Assembly: GCA_030248195.1 (NCBI GenBank)
Contig: JASAND010030874.1
Location: 1 to 64,000 of the forward strand
DNA length: 64,000 nucleotides
Reading direction: 5' to 3'
Source: Trissonchulus latispiculum
Lineage: Eukaryota; Nematoda; Enoplea; Enoplida; Ironidae
The notes beneath the pieces are model-generated. The model made no database searches. It was not told where the DNA came from and saw only the letters and a list, made by a program, of their open reading frames with translations. The position numbers and the translations under genes are program-made. Of the stretch, positions 1-10,560 are shown in pieces. Position 1 is the stretch's first letter, and each line of letters begins with the position of its first letter.

Positions 1-9
1 AAGTGGGGA

Positions 10-824
10 CTATGTGGGAAGCGAGACGAGACAGTGATTGCTGGCGTTGCAGTGGTTCCTGGTATCGCCGTTGTTGTTGTTGTCGTCGTTGAGCCGGACT
101 GCGGCCGTTGCAGCCTCCACGTCGTTGGAGGTGGGCCCGGGAGACTCGGAGGCGTCCCGGCGCTGGGAGGCCTCCTTGAGTCGCGTCAGGCGGGACCGAC
201 AGAATCGCCGATAGCAGGCGGAGCAGGCGAACATGATCAACTGGATCGCCGTGATCAGACTCGCCCCGAGGAAGATCCCCATGAGACCCCCGATCTGGGA
301 AATCAGGCTGTCCGCCGTTACAATGAACACCTCCTCCACGTAGGTCCGTTGGATCTTGGAAAAGAACACGTCCAGCAGCACGAAATCGCTAAAGTCCCGT
401 TCCGCCATGTCGGAGGCGAAATGGGCATCGCGGGCGTTGGGGAGGTCCGCCGTGCTCACGGTGCTGCGATACTGGACCTGTCGGCACTCCGGAAGACAGC
501 TTTTGGCACACTCTTGGACGTCGAACACAGTGTCCACCTTTGGGATGAGGCACTGGACGGCTTCCATGGGAGTGCAGATCCGGGGCGTGGCCTTGCCGCC
601 GAACAGGCGGAGATCCTGTGGATAGCTGCAGCCGCAGACCTCCAGTGCGGCCTTGTTGAAGCAGAGGGCGATGCACTGGTTCTGGGTGTAGGGGGCGCTG
701 CTCTGCTCTGTCCAATTTTCTTGAGCCTCTCGGCAGGTCTTCTTCACCAGAGTGTTGATATATTTGTGGATCGTCTCTTCCAGTTGCATTGCCACGTGCT
801 TACCCGGACTCAGAAAGGTGTACT
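10..824 (-). CDS. DEG/ENaC last exon: Cys-rich domain, TM2, C-terminus
   Basis: Acceptor TGTTGTGTTTAG lies at 836-825. The exon encodes residues 332-602: the YTFLSPGKHV stretch that begins the post-beta-ball region, at least ten conserved cysteines (C362 to C445), TM2 with GIFLGAS, and a Cys/Arg-rich juxtamembrane segment. The stop TAG is at 12-10, so the 3'UTR continues out of the window. GC content is much higher than in the flanking DNA. This also creates a long open frame on the opposite strand, which I treat as a shadow. Confidence 0.93.
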
Positions 825-3800
825 CTAAACACAACAATATAGGCATAAAAGAAAGGGAAGGTTTAACTCAGTCATTCATATAACAATGCCGTCCGCGTTT
901 CACAAAGCCCTCTTATCTTTAGGAGCTCCTAAATTTGCAAGTTAAGAGCAAAGTTAAGATTTAGCTGTTTCATGAAGGGCTCCTAGTTTAGGAGAGCTCT
1001 TAAAGTTCGCTCCTAAAATCGGAGCACGTTTTAGCACTCCTAAACCCCCTCCTAAGTTCAAAACAGCACTGTTTGTTATTGTTTTGCCATAAATGTGATG
1101 CAATACGCAACTATAATTCCAAGAAACACATTTTAAATAAATACGATGGATTCTAAATGAAATTTCTCAAGTTTAAAATGTTTAGTTTTCGTCACTATAT
1201 TTACATTTTTTACTAAAGATATTTTGCCCTAATAATGGTATTAATTGTTTAGTCTACGTGGCTTCAATAGTTAGTTATCATCAATTATTTTACGTTGAAA
1301 TTACCAAAAATATGTGTTATGTATACGTAACAAACTTAAGAGCAAACATAAGAGGGCTCCTAAATTTTAGCTAAAAATTGTGTTAAGAGCGCTCTTAGCG
1401 TTAAAATTTAAGAGCAATCTCCAAGTCCAAGTATATAGTTTTGTGAAACAGTTTAGGAGGTCCTCCTAAGTTGCTTGGAAAACCCTCTTAAACTTTGACT
1501 TAAGAGCAGCTTTAAGAGTAAAATTTAGGAGGGCTTTGTGAAACGCGGCCCAGGTATTTACAGAAAGTTTGACACGTTTAAATTAAAAGCCCTGAAAATA
1601 CAGCCAGTACGAAATGTGTAGCAATGGATGTTGAGGAGCGAAAACGTGCCTTCTCTCACAGGAGGTAAAGAATTTTTACACTGCTGTATTGTTTATATAT
1701 TTTCTTGAATATGGAGTACTTTAAGGTGACTGTTTTTGTAATGCAACCGCAACTAATCACAATATGATAAGATAAGATAGTGCTGTGTGCGCGGACATAA
1801 CTCAAGAACATTTCACTACAGCATTGACTTCTTTCTATTTTAGCTATGTTCCAATTGTGTCTCGGTGGTACTTAAGGTGCTGGTTCGGGTTCGTGTATTT
1901 TTGGGCTTTAAAAGCCTTTAAAAGCGCAATTGTCGTTGAAATTTATTCAAATTTGCTACAATTACATTATTTACCCCATAAAACATGTTAGAAAAGTCGC
2001 GGCTTGAAAATTTGAGTTTTGGAGAAATTAGCTTTATTCCGCCGTAACTTGCACTGTGACCACCCTACATGGATGAACTTATAGTCATTCGAATCCTCTC
2101 ACCAAGACCTACAACTTTGCTCTTGAGAGTTTTTCTTCGATTAATTAAAGTTTAAGAGATAACAGCGAAAATTTATTTTCGAGGTCCAAAACCGGCCATT
2201 TTTCGAAAAATCAAATATTGCAAGATTTCGACAGCTTCAACAGCGCTGGTCCGTCGGTCAAGTATTGTCCATATTTGTGGTCCTAAAGGACATCTTACGC
2301 CCAAAGGAGAGCTCTCTACGGTATCTCTGCCGGCGCACAGCAGCGAAAATGTGAAAGTTTGAAAATAGCAACTAGATTGTTTTGAACACGGATTTCTCTC
2401 AACTCGTGCAATCAATTAAAAAAACGGCTTTACACACGTATTTTTGAGACAATTGACGAGCGCTATTTTTCATGGTTTTGCATTTTGACTTTCAGTTAGA
2501 GAGAAATAAGCGTCCAAACTTGAAAATTTTGACGAAAATCGGAAAAAATTTACGTTTTTCTCAAAATCTTGAGCTTCTTTACTCGTTAAACAATTTCAGA
2601 AAAAATAGCTCTCGGGAAGACGTTTCTTTTGAAGCCTGAACTGGTCGCTTTACGTTAGATTTCCCACACTTCGAGAAATCCATGTTCAAAAATTGCTTTC
2701 ATGTTATTGCAAGTTGTTGTTTAAATTTCATGTTGTTCAAGCCGAAGAGTTGAAATGAGACAGCTACACTGCACCTAGTTGTAACAAGCACATTCTAAGC
2801 TTTAAAATGATATAAAAATTATTGTTGAACTCCAAAAATTGAGCAAATTACAGTCACAGCAAATTACATAAAATTTGCTGCAAATACCCGAACCAGCACC
2901 TTAAATCAGTGGAGCGTCGTTGTGGTTTGGGTCCTATCTCAACTTAAGGTGCAAAAATTGTTCAGCCGCAGGTGCTAAGCTATGCTGATTGGTCCCTTTT
3001 TCTTTCGTAAATTGTCTTCTTCACATTATCAGTCTTTGTTCTGGAGATCAGATAATCATCTATTCATTTGTCCTTTCTTTACGTATATATTCAGTTCTTG
3101 GTATGCTATCCTTTAATTTACCTGTAGCAGAGGGGTCGTATTCTTCCAGAATTCGTAAGGCTACACCGACGGAAGGAGAGGCGAATTTGGGTACATAGAG
3201 ATCCCTATGAACCTGAAGTTTGAGCTGTAATCCTGCGGCGGGATAGTGCTGCACAAAACCCGGATCCAGAAGATAGCACTTCCCAAAATGAATGTCAAAT
3301 ACCGGTATGGCAAAATCACAGCAATTAAACTGTTGCCATTCAAAGGCACAGGCGCGCAGAAATTGGGAACATCTGTAGCCGCCGTCCAGAAACAAATATC
3401 TGAGGTCATCTTTAGGATAGTGTTTGAGAAGATCCTGCAATTGAGATTCCAGGTTTCTTTCAGCCCCAATGTTAATACGAGGGCTGGCGTCATTTTTCGT
3501 AGTAATGTAGACATGCTGAGCATAGAGGGACATTCTCATAGATATATTGCGGTCCATGAGATAGCTACGATTCAGGGGATTGAGGGAGCATATCACAATG
3601 GCCGGGAACTTTATCCCTTTGACGGCCTCCACATGGACCTCTGTGGCCGTCGGAGACTTAATGTATCTCAGGGTAACTTTGGTAACGGCCACGGCCAACC
3701 CTATGCTGGCCATGGTAAGGATTATGGCCCAAAAAATTCGGCCCTTTCCCCTGGCATGCCGGATGACACTGCCGTGGAAGTTGGCCTGGGTGAGGAAGGC

Positions 3801-4115
3801 TTTGGCGATGCTCTCCTTGGCGAGTCGAAGCTGATCGTCCGCATCCACCACATCCAGGACCACGGTGGCACTGTTGATGATGGCCTGTTGGAAGGTGATC
3901 CCCCCGGGGATCCGACTTTTCCGGCGACCACCATTCTCCTTTTTCCGGTAACTAGACGCACTGGAGCCGGGTCGTGAACCGGCGCCGCTAGGACTGAGCA
4001 TGTTCCAGCTTTCTTCGTCTCCGATGCCGATGGGTAGGTCAGAATTTCGTCGACTGCCCGAGGTCCGCCCGGTGAGCGGGGAGCCCAGGATGGAAGAGGT
4101 TGCGGAGGAGGACAT
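10..4115 (-). CDS. DEG/ENaC family sodium channel subunit (two coding exons)
   Basis: Spliced CDS: 4115-3122 joined to 824-10 (994 + 815 nt, 602 aa plus TAG). It predicts an amiloride-sensitive-type cation channel subunit of the plasma membrane that forms trimers. Seen in the protein: a Ser/Gly-rich cytoplasmic N-terminus; the FHG gating motif at residues 113-115; TM1 about 128-150; FPAIVICSLNP at 170-180, the family's post-TM1 motif; a Cys-rich extracellular domain about 249-445; TM2 about 505-533 with the selectivity-filter GAS at 518-520; and a polar tail with an Asn run. Length fits the family (500-700 aa). The donor CTACAG/GTAAAT (phase 1) and acceptor TTGTGTTTAG/AG fit and restore a Glu codon. 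Which subfamily (ASIC, degenerin, peptide-gated) cannot be decided here. Confidence 0.93.
891..1551. mobile_element. MITE-like element with GC-rich terminal inverted repeats
   Basis: About 660 bp. The ends are inverted copies of CGCGTTTCACAAAGCCCTC (left about 893-911, right about 1530-1549). The inside is AT-rich with many inverted AGGAGC/GCTCCT and TTAAGAGC words. There is no ORF. The target duplication is not clear, so the exact ends are uncertain. Confidence 0.7.
1876..2900. mobile_element. TTAA-flanked non-autonomous DNA element, copy 1
   Basis: 1025 bp with terminal inverted repeats GGTGCTGGTTCGGGT, flanked on both sides by TTAA (1872-1875 and 2901-2904). A TTAA target and short TIRs are the hallmark of piggyBac-like insertions. 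No transposase is present. Internal sequence matches copy 2 (9689 onward) over several hundred bases, for example the stretch AAGACGTTTCTTTTGAAGCC. Confidence 0.75.
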
Positions 4116-4174
4116 CAAGAGAAGGAGGTGAACTCTGGAGAGGACTAGACGGAAACGGTACCGGTTGGCTCATC
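3122..4174 (-). CDS. DEG/ENaC exon carrying start codon, TM1 and first half of ectodomain
   Basis: The exon begins after a good acceptor (TGTTTAATTTCAG at 4187-4175), so at least one upstream 5'UTR exon should exist. Bases 4174-4116 are read as 5'UTR because the channel frame has a TGA immediately after the acceptor. The first in-frame ATG is at 4115. A different-frame ATG at 4173-4171 opens a short reading frame that overlaps the main start. The exon encodes residues 1-331 and ends at donor G/GTAAAT (3121-3120). Confidence 0.88.
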
Positions 4175-5815
4175 CTGAAATTAAACAAAATTCTAGAAGT
4201 GAGATTAAAATTTGTACAATAAAATGTGTACATTAAAATTTGTAAAAAATTGTTAGATTAAATTAGCAGTTGAAGCTTGAAACCTCTTCGAAACAGGAAC
4301 AAGAGGATTGATTGCATAGTTATGTCATGTTTACCGTTCCCGCCTCGTTTGGAGGTTCTGGAAGATTGCCGGGTATGCGTTTCAGCAATTCAGGGGAAAT
4401 TCGTGAAAACGGTTTCCGAGACCTTGAGATTTCCAAGAACTGGGACCTACAAAGGTCTAAAGTCTAAGAATTTGATGGGAAAAGTATTGAAAATGGTGCT
4501 CTCACAGCAATTACAAAAGCCTAATGACTTCTCATCAATTGAAAATAGTAACAAAAAGACTAAAAGTAGAGCAGAGAAGAGAAAAAGAGAATTATCGGGT
4601 CGTTTGTCATCACTACCACCAAGGTCTAAAGTCTAATCTGTGCTTTATTGGAGCACTTTTTCTTGCAAATTTCGTTTGAACGAGTTCTCAGCAAATATAT
4701 TAAATATTAAGCTCTAGAAAAATTAAAAACTGTTCGAATTTTGCAATCCATGTTGAGTGTTGACAAACTAAAAGTGACGTTGTCTCAAAAATTGAACTGT
4801 ATTGAATATGAAATCTACAAGAACTATAGGAATTCGCATAACTTTTGTAAGATCTATATATTTTTTGAATCGGCCAGAGAATTTTAGTCAAGCCAGGACA
4901 AGGGGCAGAACGAATTGAGTGCTGTTGAGTTATGACGCTCGTTTTAGAAGGTTATCTGTGTGACATGTGTCAAACGTGAACCTGTTCTGCGGGACACGTT
5001 AACTGGACTTAAACAATTACTTAAATAGCTCCGGATAGGCTGAGAACAAGAAGTCTAGAGAGGTATGCCATATGTATGCATGAAGAAGAGGGGGGGTTGT
5101 TAGTTAAGCTGAGTGAATGGGTTTGTGCGAGTGTTATGTAACCATGTGATGTCTTCCAGGTTGTTCCAGATTCCTGCCCATTCAACTGTGAACAAGCCAA
5201 AACTCTTCGGCAACACACACACACATACACACACTCTAGGTCTTCTTTTTTGCCCCTTTCAGATGTGGTTTACGTAAAAATCAGGACTCTATTCTTCTGT
5301 CTCTCACTCTTTCTCACCCCTTCTTACACGAAGGAAATACCGTGTTACCCCCATACATAGGATGCATACTGCTACACTAGTTGTCGATTTGTGTGAAGGT
5401 GGATCTAATCTCTGAGCCGCCGGTTTCATCCCATCTTAGACTGAGCTGGCGGCCGCCCTCAATAAAACATTTCTGTTTTTGTTAATAATGCTGTATGAGG
5501 GAAACGTTGCGTCTAGCGTCTAGCCTCTGTGAGGTGGATGTGCAGTTGTATATTGGACTGATTTTTATTTGAAATTGTTGTGAAAAATTGCAACTAACGG
5601 CTTAACTCCGTTCGATAGGGTTCACTTAGGTCATTACTTGGTAGACGGGGACAACCTCTCCTCCAAGTCGACGTGCCCATTAGCGCACAGAGTTCCCACT
5701 CGTAAAGTTCGGTTAGTCGTGTACTTTACAACTTTACAACGCCATTGATCAAATCAGGCAGACCTCTAAAATCCTGTGGTGAAAAGTGACAGTGCGCGCT
5801 GAGCGATACTGTAGA

Positions 5816-5971
5816 CTTGGGGCCTTTTCATGAAAGAGTAGAGTCGAGTCGAGTTGAGTTAAAGTTAACTGTTTTACATCCAAGTTTTAGATTCCCTCTT
5901 TCAACTCTTTCATAAAAAGGATCGAGTGAATTTTAACTCTAAACTATACCCTATTTTGAAAAAGCCCCAAG
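5816..5971. mobile_element. Short MITE-like palindrome
   Basis: 156 bp bounded by inverted CTTGGGGCCTTTTCA / TGAAAAAGCCCCAAG, with an inner GAGTCGAGTCGAGTTGAGTT run. No clear target duplication. Confidence 0.55.
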
Positions 5972-7621
5972 GGACAGTCCTTCATCAATTGGTGATGAAT
6001 GGTGATCAAGAGTCGGTTGAGACAGTGTATAAAAGATGATTAGTAAAACATCTGGAAGTAGTATTAGTATGCTGAAATGCAAAACTTTTAATCTGCAGTT
6101 TATTATTGTTCAATTCTCCGTTTACAGTAACTAAGACTCTCCATGTATTGGTAGTCATCTAATGATTCTTACATAGGTATTGTGCACATTTAAAAGTTGC
6201 TATAAAGTATACTTATTAATTCAGTAATTTACAAACGATTGCAGCAAGAATTGAAGTGAAATTGATTGAAGGGGCGATTGGGCACCGCTAACGATGTAGA
6301 AGGAGTCCTGTTGAAGATTTGTAACATGATTGAGAGAAAGAGAAAAGAGAATTCCAGACTAAGTGGAGACTAAACAATGATCCAAACACGGTCGCTTAGA
6401 GGCTGGGCAGAAGTGAACTACAAGTGAACAGGCAGATTAGGGCGAAAAGATGAACAACTTTTCCTCCAAAGGCGTCATAAATACAATTTCTGGGGAAAAG
6501 TTTCATTGGTTGGCCCAGGGAAAGTTAGGAATCAAATTTCTATAGGGAGAAGAAGGAGACCCTCTCCTCTCCTGCTCATTATGAAAAGAGCCTGTCCAAA
6601 TCAACTCACCCACTCTCCCATTCTGGAGACGACAGGAATTTTGGGAGAATGGACCTCCTTACCTTCAAATTCAGCAAAAACTTTTCTTCACCACTTTTTT
6701 CCTAGTCCCCTTTCACTTTCTGAGACAAAAATCTTTCCCTTTTGATTGCTCTTTTTTGTCCTTTCCTATTGAGGAGTTCCAAGTTTCAGTTTCAGATCCA
6801 GCCCTTCCCAACTTGCAAAGTAGAAGAACTACAGGAAAAGTCAAAAAGCTGACGCTTGCAGTGGATCATAAGCTCTCAAGAAAACTGTTATCTAATTATA
6901 TATCATACGCCATCTTATACTTATCTTATACTTTGCCTACTACTAGGGGTATTTCAGTAGCCGATTTTAGTTTTAGTTTCGGTTTTAGTCGACGGTCCAA
7001 GACGATTTCTGTTTCAGTTTCCGTTTCAGGTCTCCTCCCAGAATAGTTTCTGTTCCAGTTTTAGTTTCAGGCGGAGTTTCAGTTTTAGTTTATATACTGT
7101 TTATAACTACTTACCTTTAAAGAAAATTTCAGATACATCAATATCAATTGTGTCACCTTCGACCTGACGTCAGTTCAGTTCATGAGCCCTACGGGTAGAA
7201 TCGAGAGGAAAATGGAGCTGAAGAAAAGCCAAAGCAGCTTCCAAAAACCCAGTAATCTTAGAAAAAATAAGCTTTTCTTTGGGCGCCAATAAAAATCAGT
7301 TATGCCTAAGCGGATCAGATTTTTTCCTTTTTTCAAGAATATGTCTACCTGAGAAACGTTCCTTTACTTCACTGGTTTGATTCCTCCGTCTGTCCGGCCG
7401 GAAATCCATGTCCTCTTTGCTAGTTCAGCTCCCCAATTGTTTCTTAGTTGTTTAGTGGTAGGCTGACGAGCAACAAACTCTTCAAAGACAGCAATGTTCT
7501 CTAAATTCCCCATCATTTGTTCCTAATTTCATATGTTCGTATGGCTAACTTTACAGGAAGTACAAATAGGAATCTATCGAAAAACGCCTGCCCTGCTGAG
7601 TCACTAAGGCAAAAAGTCTTA

Positions 7622-8346
7622 CAGTGGATTGCACCAAATGTGAATAGCTATTCTCAGAATAAGTCTAAAATCTGAATAGAGCTAATCTTATTTTCGAGTT
7701 AACCAGATTTTTCGTTGCACCAAAATGTGACCAGCTAATCTTTTGTTATTCTCAGAATAAAATCTGAATAACTATTCAGATTTTATTCTGATATTCAGCC
7801 ACATGACAAAGAACTGAACAATCAGCTACCGAGAAGCTTATGAAGTTATCCAATAGAATAGCAAGAAAGTTATTCCGACGTTATTAACATTCGTTTTTGC
7901 CCTGTTCACACTTATTCAGATTCTTTTTCGAATTCCTAACGTTTCATATAATTTGCTAATACTGCTTAATGAATATTGGTGTACATTTTTACTTGTTACG
8001 TAGTAAATTAAGCATCAATTTATGCACAATCAGTAATGAATAGAAGCACAAACATTATATAATCAATATATTTCCAGTGATCAGGTATTATCTATAACCT
8101 TCAAAAATTTCTCCAAATTTCTTCTAACACAAACTCCAAAAGCTTCGAAACTTGATGCACTTCGACTTCTCTCGTACTTAGAAATGACAGATAAACTACA
8201 AAATTACTTATCTCTATCAGAATCCTATAAATTTCATGGAAATAAAGTGTTATTCAGATTTTATTCTTACTTCGAGGCATCTGAATAACTTTAACTACTT
8301 ATTCTGATTTTATTCACATTTTATTCAGATTTGGTGCAATCCACTG
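7622..8346. mobile_element. Non-autonomous DNA element with CAGTGGATTGCACC ends
   Basis: 725 bp. The termini are perfect inverted copies of CAGTGGATTGCACCAAAT (right end in reverse), followed inward by repeated ATTCAGATTTTATTC words in both orientations. No ORF. Flanks (TTA left, TTT right) do not give a convincing duplication. Confidence 0.75.
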
Positions 8347-9209
8347 TTTAGTCCAAAACAGGAGAGAGCCAATCGGTGCTCATTTTCTTGATTTATTTCT
8401 TGAATTTGACATTATCACACTCTTAGGTATTTACCTTACCAGTGGACAATGGCAGTCAACACGCTGAGAAAAGTGAATGCTTCAGAACGTTTGGTGGTTG
8501 ATAATTTTTCGAAAACTAAAAACTAAAATTCGGAACGTAGAAATGCAGTGGAAGTATAAAGAAGATATGTTATGTACAGAAAAAGTAAGATACAGCCCGC
8601 ATAGCTGTGCTGTACAGAGTACAGACGGAGTGATCAGATTTGGGAAAGAAAAGAAAGGACCGGAATAGGGCTTCCGAGATGAAACTGAACCGACGAGGAT
8701 CATAAGTAAGGCTTCCTATAAGTTACACTTATAATAATTTTTATTTGTTTAACGTTAACGTAATCTCGTTTTACTGAAGGGCCTGACAAATATTTTTTAT
8801 CATATCACAACTATTCAACGAAATTTTCCAGTATTGCATGGAGGTTGCATGGAGGTTGTAGGTAATTTGAGCAAAGCATAGCGTCCTGATAAAGGTAAAG
8901 TCGGCTAATAAGGTTATGCGCACAGTATTCCTAAACTAAAATGATGCAATCATGAAAACTGTCCTATCTGCATCCAATGATCCAGTTAACTAACAACAAG
9001 AGTACAGAATAACTAACCACTAGGTATACTCTTAGTTATCAAAGCAGAAACTATGCTCTGCTCTTTAACGGCTCACCCACCCTACAAGTCTGACCCTAGT
9101 GAGCCCCCCGCAGATTAGTGACACCCCTGCAAATCAAATCAGTACCTGGTCGAAACGGGGGTACGCTCACTGGCTTACTTGCTCTATGCTTGTATGTTAA
9201 AGAACCCGC

Positions 9210-9300
9210 GGGTACCCGCGGGTCCAGTGGACATGGACAGAAGGCTTGTCCACGTGGACAAACGTGGACAAATGGGACAAATGTGGACAAAATTTTGTCA
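9210..9300 (+). repeat. GTGGACAA-rich simple repeat
   Basis: A palindromic ACCCGCGGGTACCCGCGGGT is followed by several GTGGACAA words. A second GTGGACAA-rich patch in the same orientation lies at 11388-11495. The two may be ends of one larger element, but no clean boundaries were found. Confidence 0.5.
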
Positions 9301-9391
9301 CCCGTTATTTTATAAAAAACGTTAAAATTCAACCTAGCTTTATATAATCGTTTTTATATTGGCTATTTTTAGTTTACCATTGTTATGTTTT

Positions 9392-9464
9392 GCCTCCGTA
9401 GCTCAGTCGGCAGAGCGTTTGCCTAGTGCACAAAATGTCGTGGGTTCGAATCCCACCGGAGGTC
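9392..9464 (+). tRNA. tRNA-Thr(AGU)-like gene
   Basis: A 73-nt cloverleaf can be drawn. The acceptor GCCTCCG pairs with CGGAGGT (terminal G-U). D arm GCTC-AGTCGGCA-GAGC. Anticodon arm TTTGC-CTAGTGC-ACAAA with U33 and anticodon AGU. Variable loop ATGTC. T arm GTGGG-TTCGAAT-CCCAC. Discriminator C. Position 31:39 is a C-A mismatch, so this could be a pseudogene or the head of a SINE. A TCCGAATTTTTCGGA hairpin and pyrimidine run follow. A T-rich stretch soon after would serve as a Pol III stop. Confidence 0.72.
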
Positions 9465-9688
9465 CGAATTTTTCGGACTTTCGGTGGTACATGACTTTCT
9501 TCTTCTTTCTCATTTATTGTGCTGGCATCATTTTATTTGACTTTTTAGCTTTGATGAGCCCATTTCATTTTAAATCGCTTTAATACTGTACACCTGCAGG
9601 CGTTGGTGTGATACTATATTACTTGATGTTTGCTGGAAAAAGGAACCATAATGAACAGATTTTCTTTCACAATAATTACAATGCTTAA

Positions 9689-10560
9689 GGTGCTAAGGTT
9701 CGGGTTTGCGTGATTTTGGGCTTTTCAAAAGCGCAATTGTCGTGGAAATTTATTCACACTTGCTAAGATTACATACATCGCTTAGCCTAGAAAAGTTGCG
9801 ATGGAACAGTTGCGTTTTAGAAAAATTAGGTTACATAAATCCGCCATAACTTCCACTGCGGCCACCTTACCGGCCAAACATATAGTCATTCGAATCCTCT
9901 CACCAAGACCTACAACTTTGCTCTTGAGAATATTTTTCGTTACAATTTTCCTTACAATTTAAGAGATAACAGCGAAAATTGAATTTCGAGTTCAAAACTG
10001 GGCATTTTTCAAAAAATTATATATTGCAAGATTTCGACAGCTTCAACAGCGCTGGTCCGTCGATCAAGTATTGTCCACGTTTGTAGTCCTAATGGACACG
10101 CTTTGTTCAATGGAGAGCTCTCTGCCTCTACAGCACAGCAACGAAAATGTGAAATTTTGAAAATCGCAACCAGATTGTTTTGAACACAGATTACTCTCAA
10201 CTCATACAATCAATTAAAGAACCGCTTTGCACGCGCATTTTGAGACAATTACTGATGGCTAATTTTCATGGTTTCGCGTTTTGTCATTCTGTTCAAGAAA
10301 AATCAAACTTAAAAAATTTTGATGAAAATCAGACAAAATTTACATGTTTCTCAAAATCTTGAGCTTACTTAATCATTAAACGATTTCAGTAAAAATAGTC
10401 CTCGGGAAGACGTTTCTTTTGAAGCCTGAACTGTGTAGCTTTTCTTAACCGTTGCCACACTAATGCTGCCACAGAAATCCATAATGAAAAATTGTTTTCT
10501 TGTTATCGTGGTTGTTTTGTAACAAAAATTGTTTAAAATTTGATATTTAAATAACAAGAA
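9689..10560. mobile_element. TTAA-type non-autonomous element, copy 2 (right end lost)
   Basis: Begins after TTAA (9685-9688) with GGTGCTAAGGTTCGGGT and runs parallel to copy 1 (1876-2900) until about 10560, where similarity stops. The matching right TIR is absent, so the copy is truncated or diverged. Confidence 0.65.

Larger units (their letters stand above)
825..3121 (-). other. Intron of the DEG/ENaC gene
   Basis: 2297-bp GT-AG intron. It holds two non-autonomous transposon-like elements (about 891-1551 and 1876-2900) and otherwise AT-rich sequence with no coding signal. Confidence 0.85.
4175..9391. other. Intergenic, no gene seen (two MITEs inside)
   Basis: No reading frame here has coding character. 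The open frames are short, AT-rich and lack domains. A 5' exon of the DEG/ENaC gene should lie upstream of 4187, but I cannot place it. Around 6950-7090 there is a degenerate (TTAGTTTCGG)-like pyrimidine/purine repeat. Apart from the elements at 5816-5971 and 7622-8346 I see nothing. Confidence 0.6.

Noticed and set aside
34..828. Long plus-strand open frame opposite the DEG/ENaC last exon
   Set aside because: Shadow of the GC-rich coding exon on the minus strand; no domain and no splice logic.
4277..4636. 119-codon plus-strand open frame
   Set aside because: AT-rich, low-information Lys/Ser-rich sequence without homology cues; it lies where the DEG/ENaC leader intron is expected.
7622..8346. 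Tc1/mariner or Harbinger assignment for this element
   Set aside because: Flanks TTA and TTT do not form a clean TA or TWA duplication.
9359..9583. Open frame resembling VAQSAERLPSAQNVVGSNPT
   Set aside because: This peptide is the translation of a tRNA gene on the same strand (9392-9464), a well-known spurious ORF.
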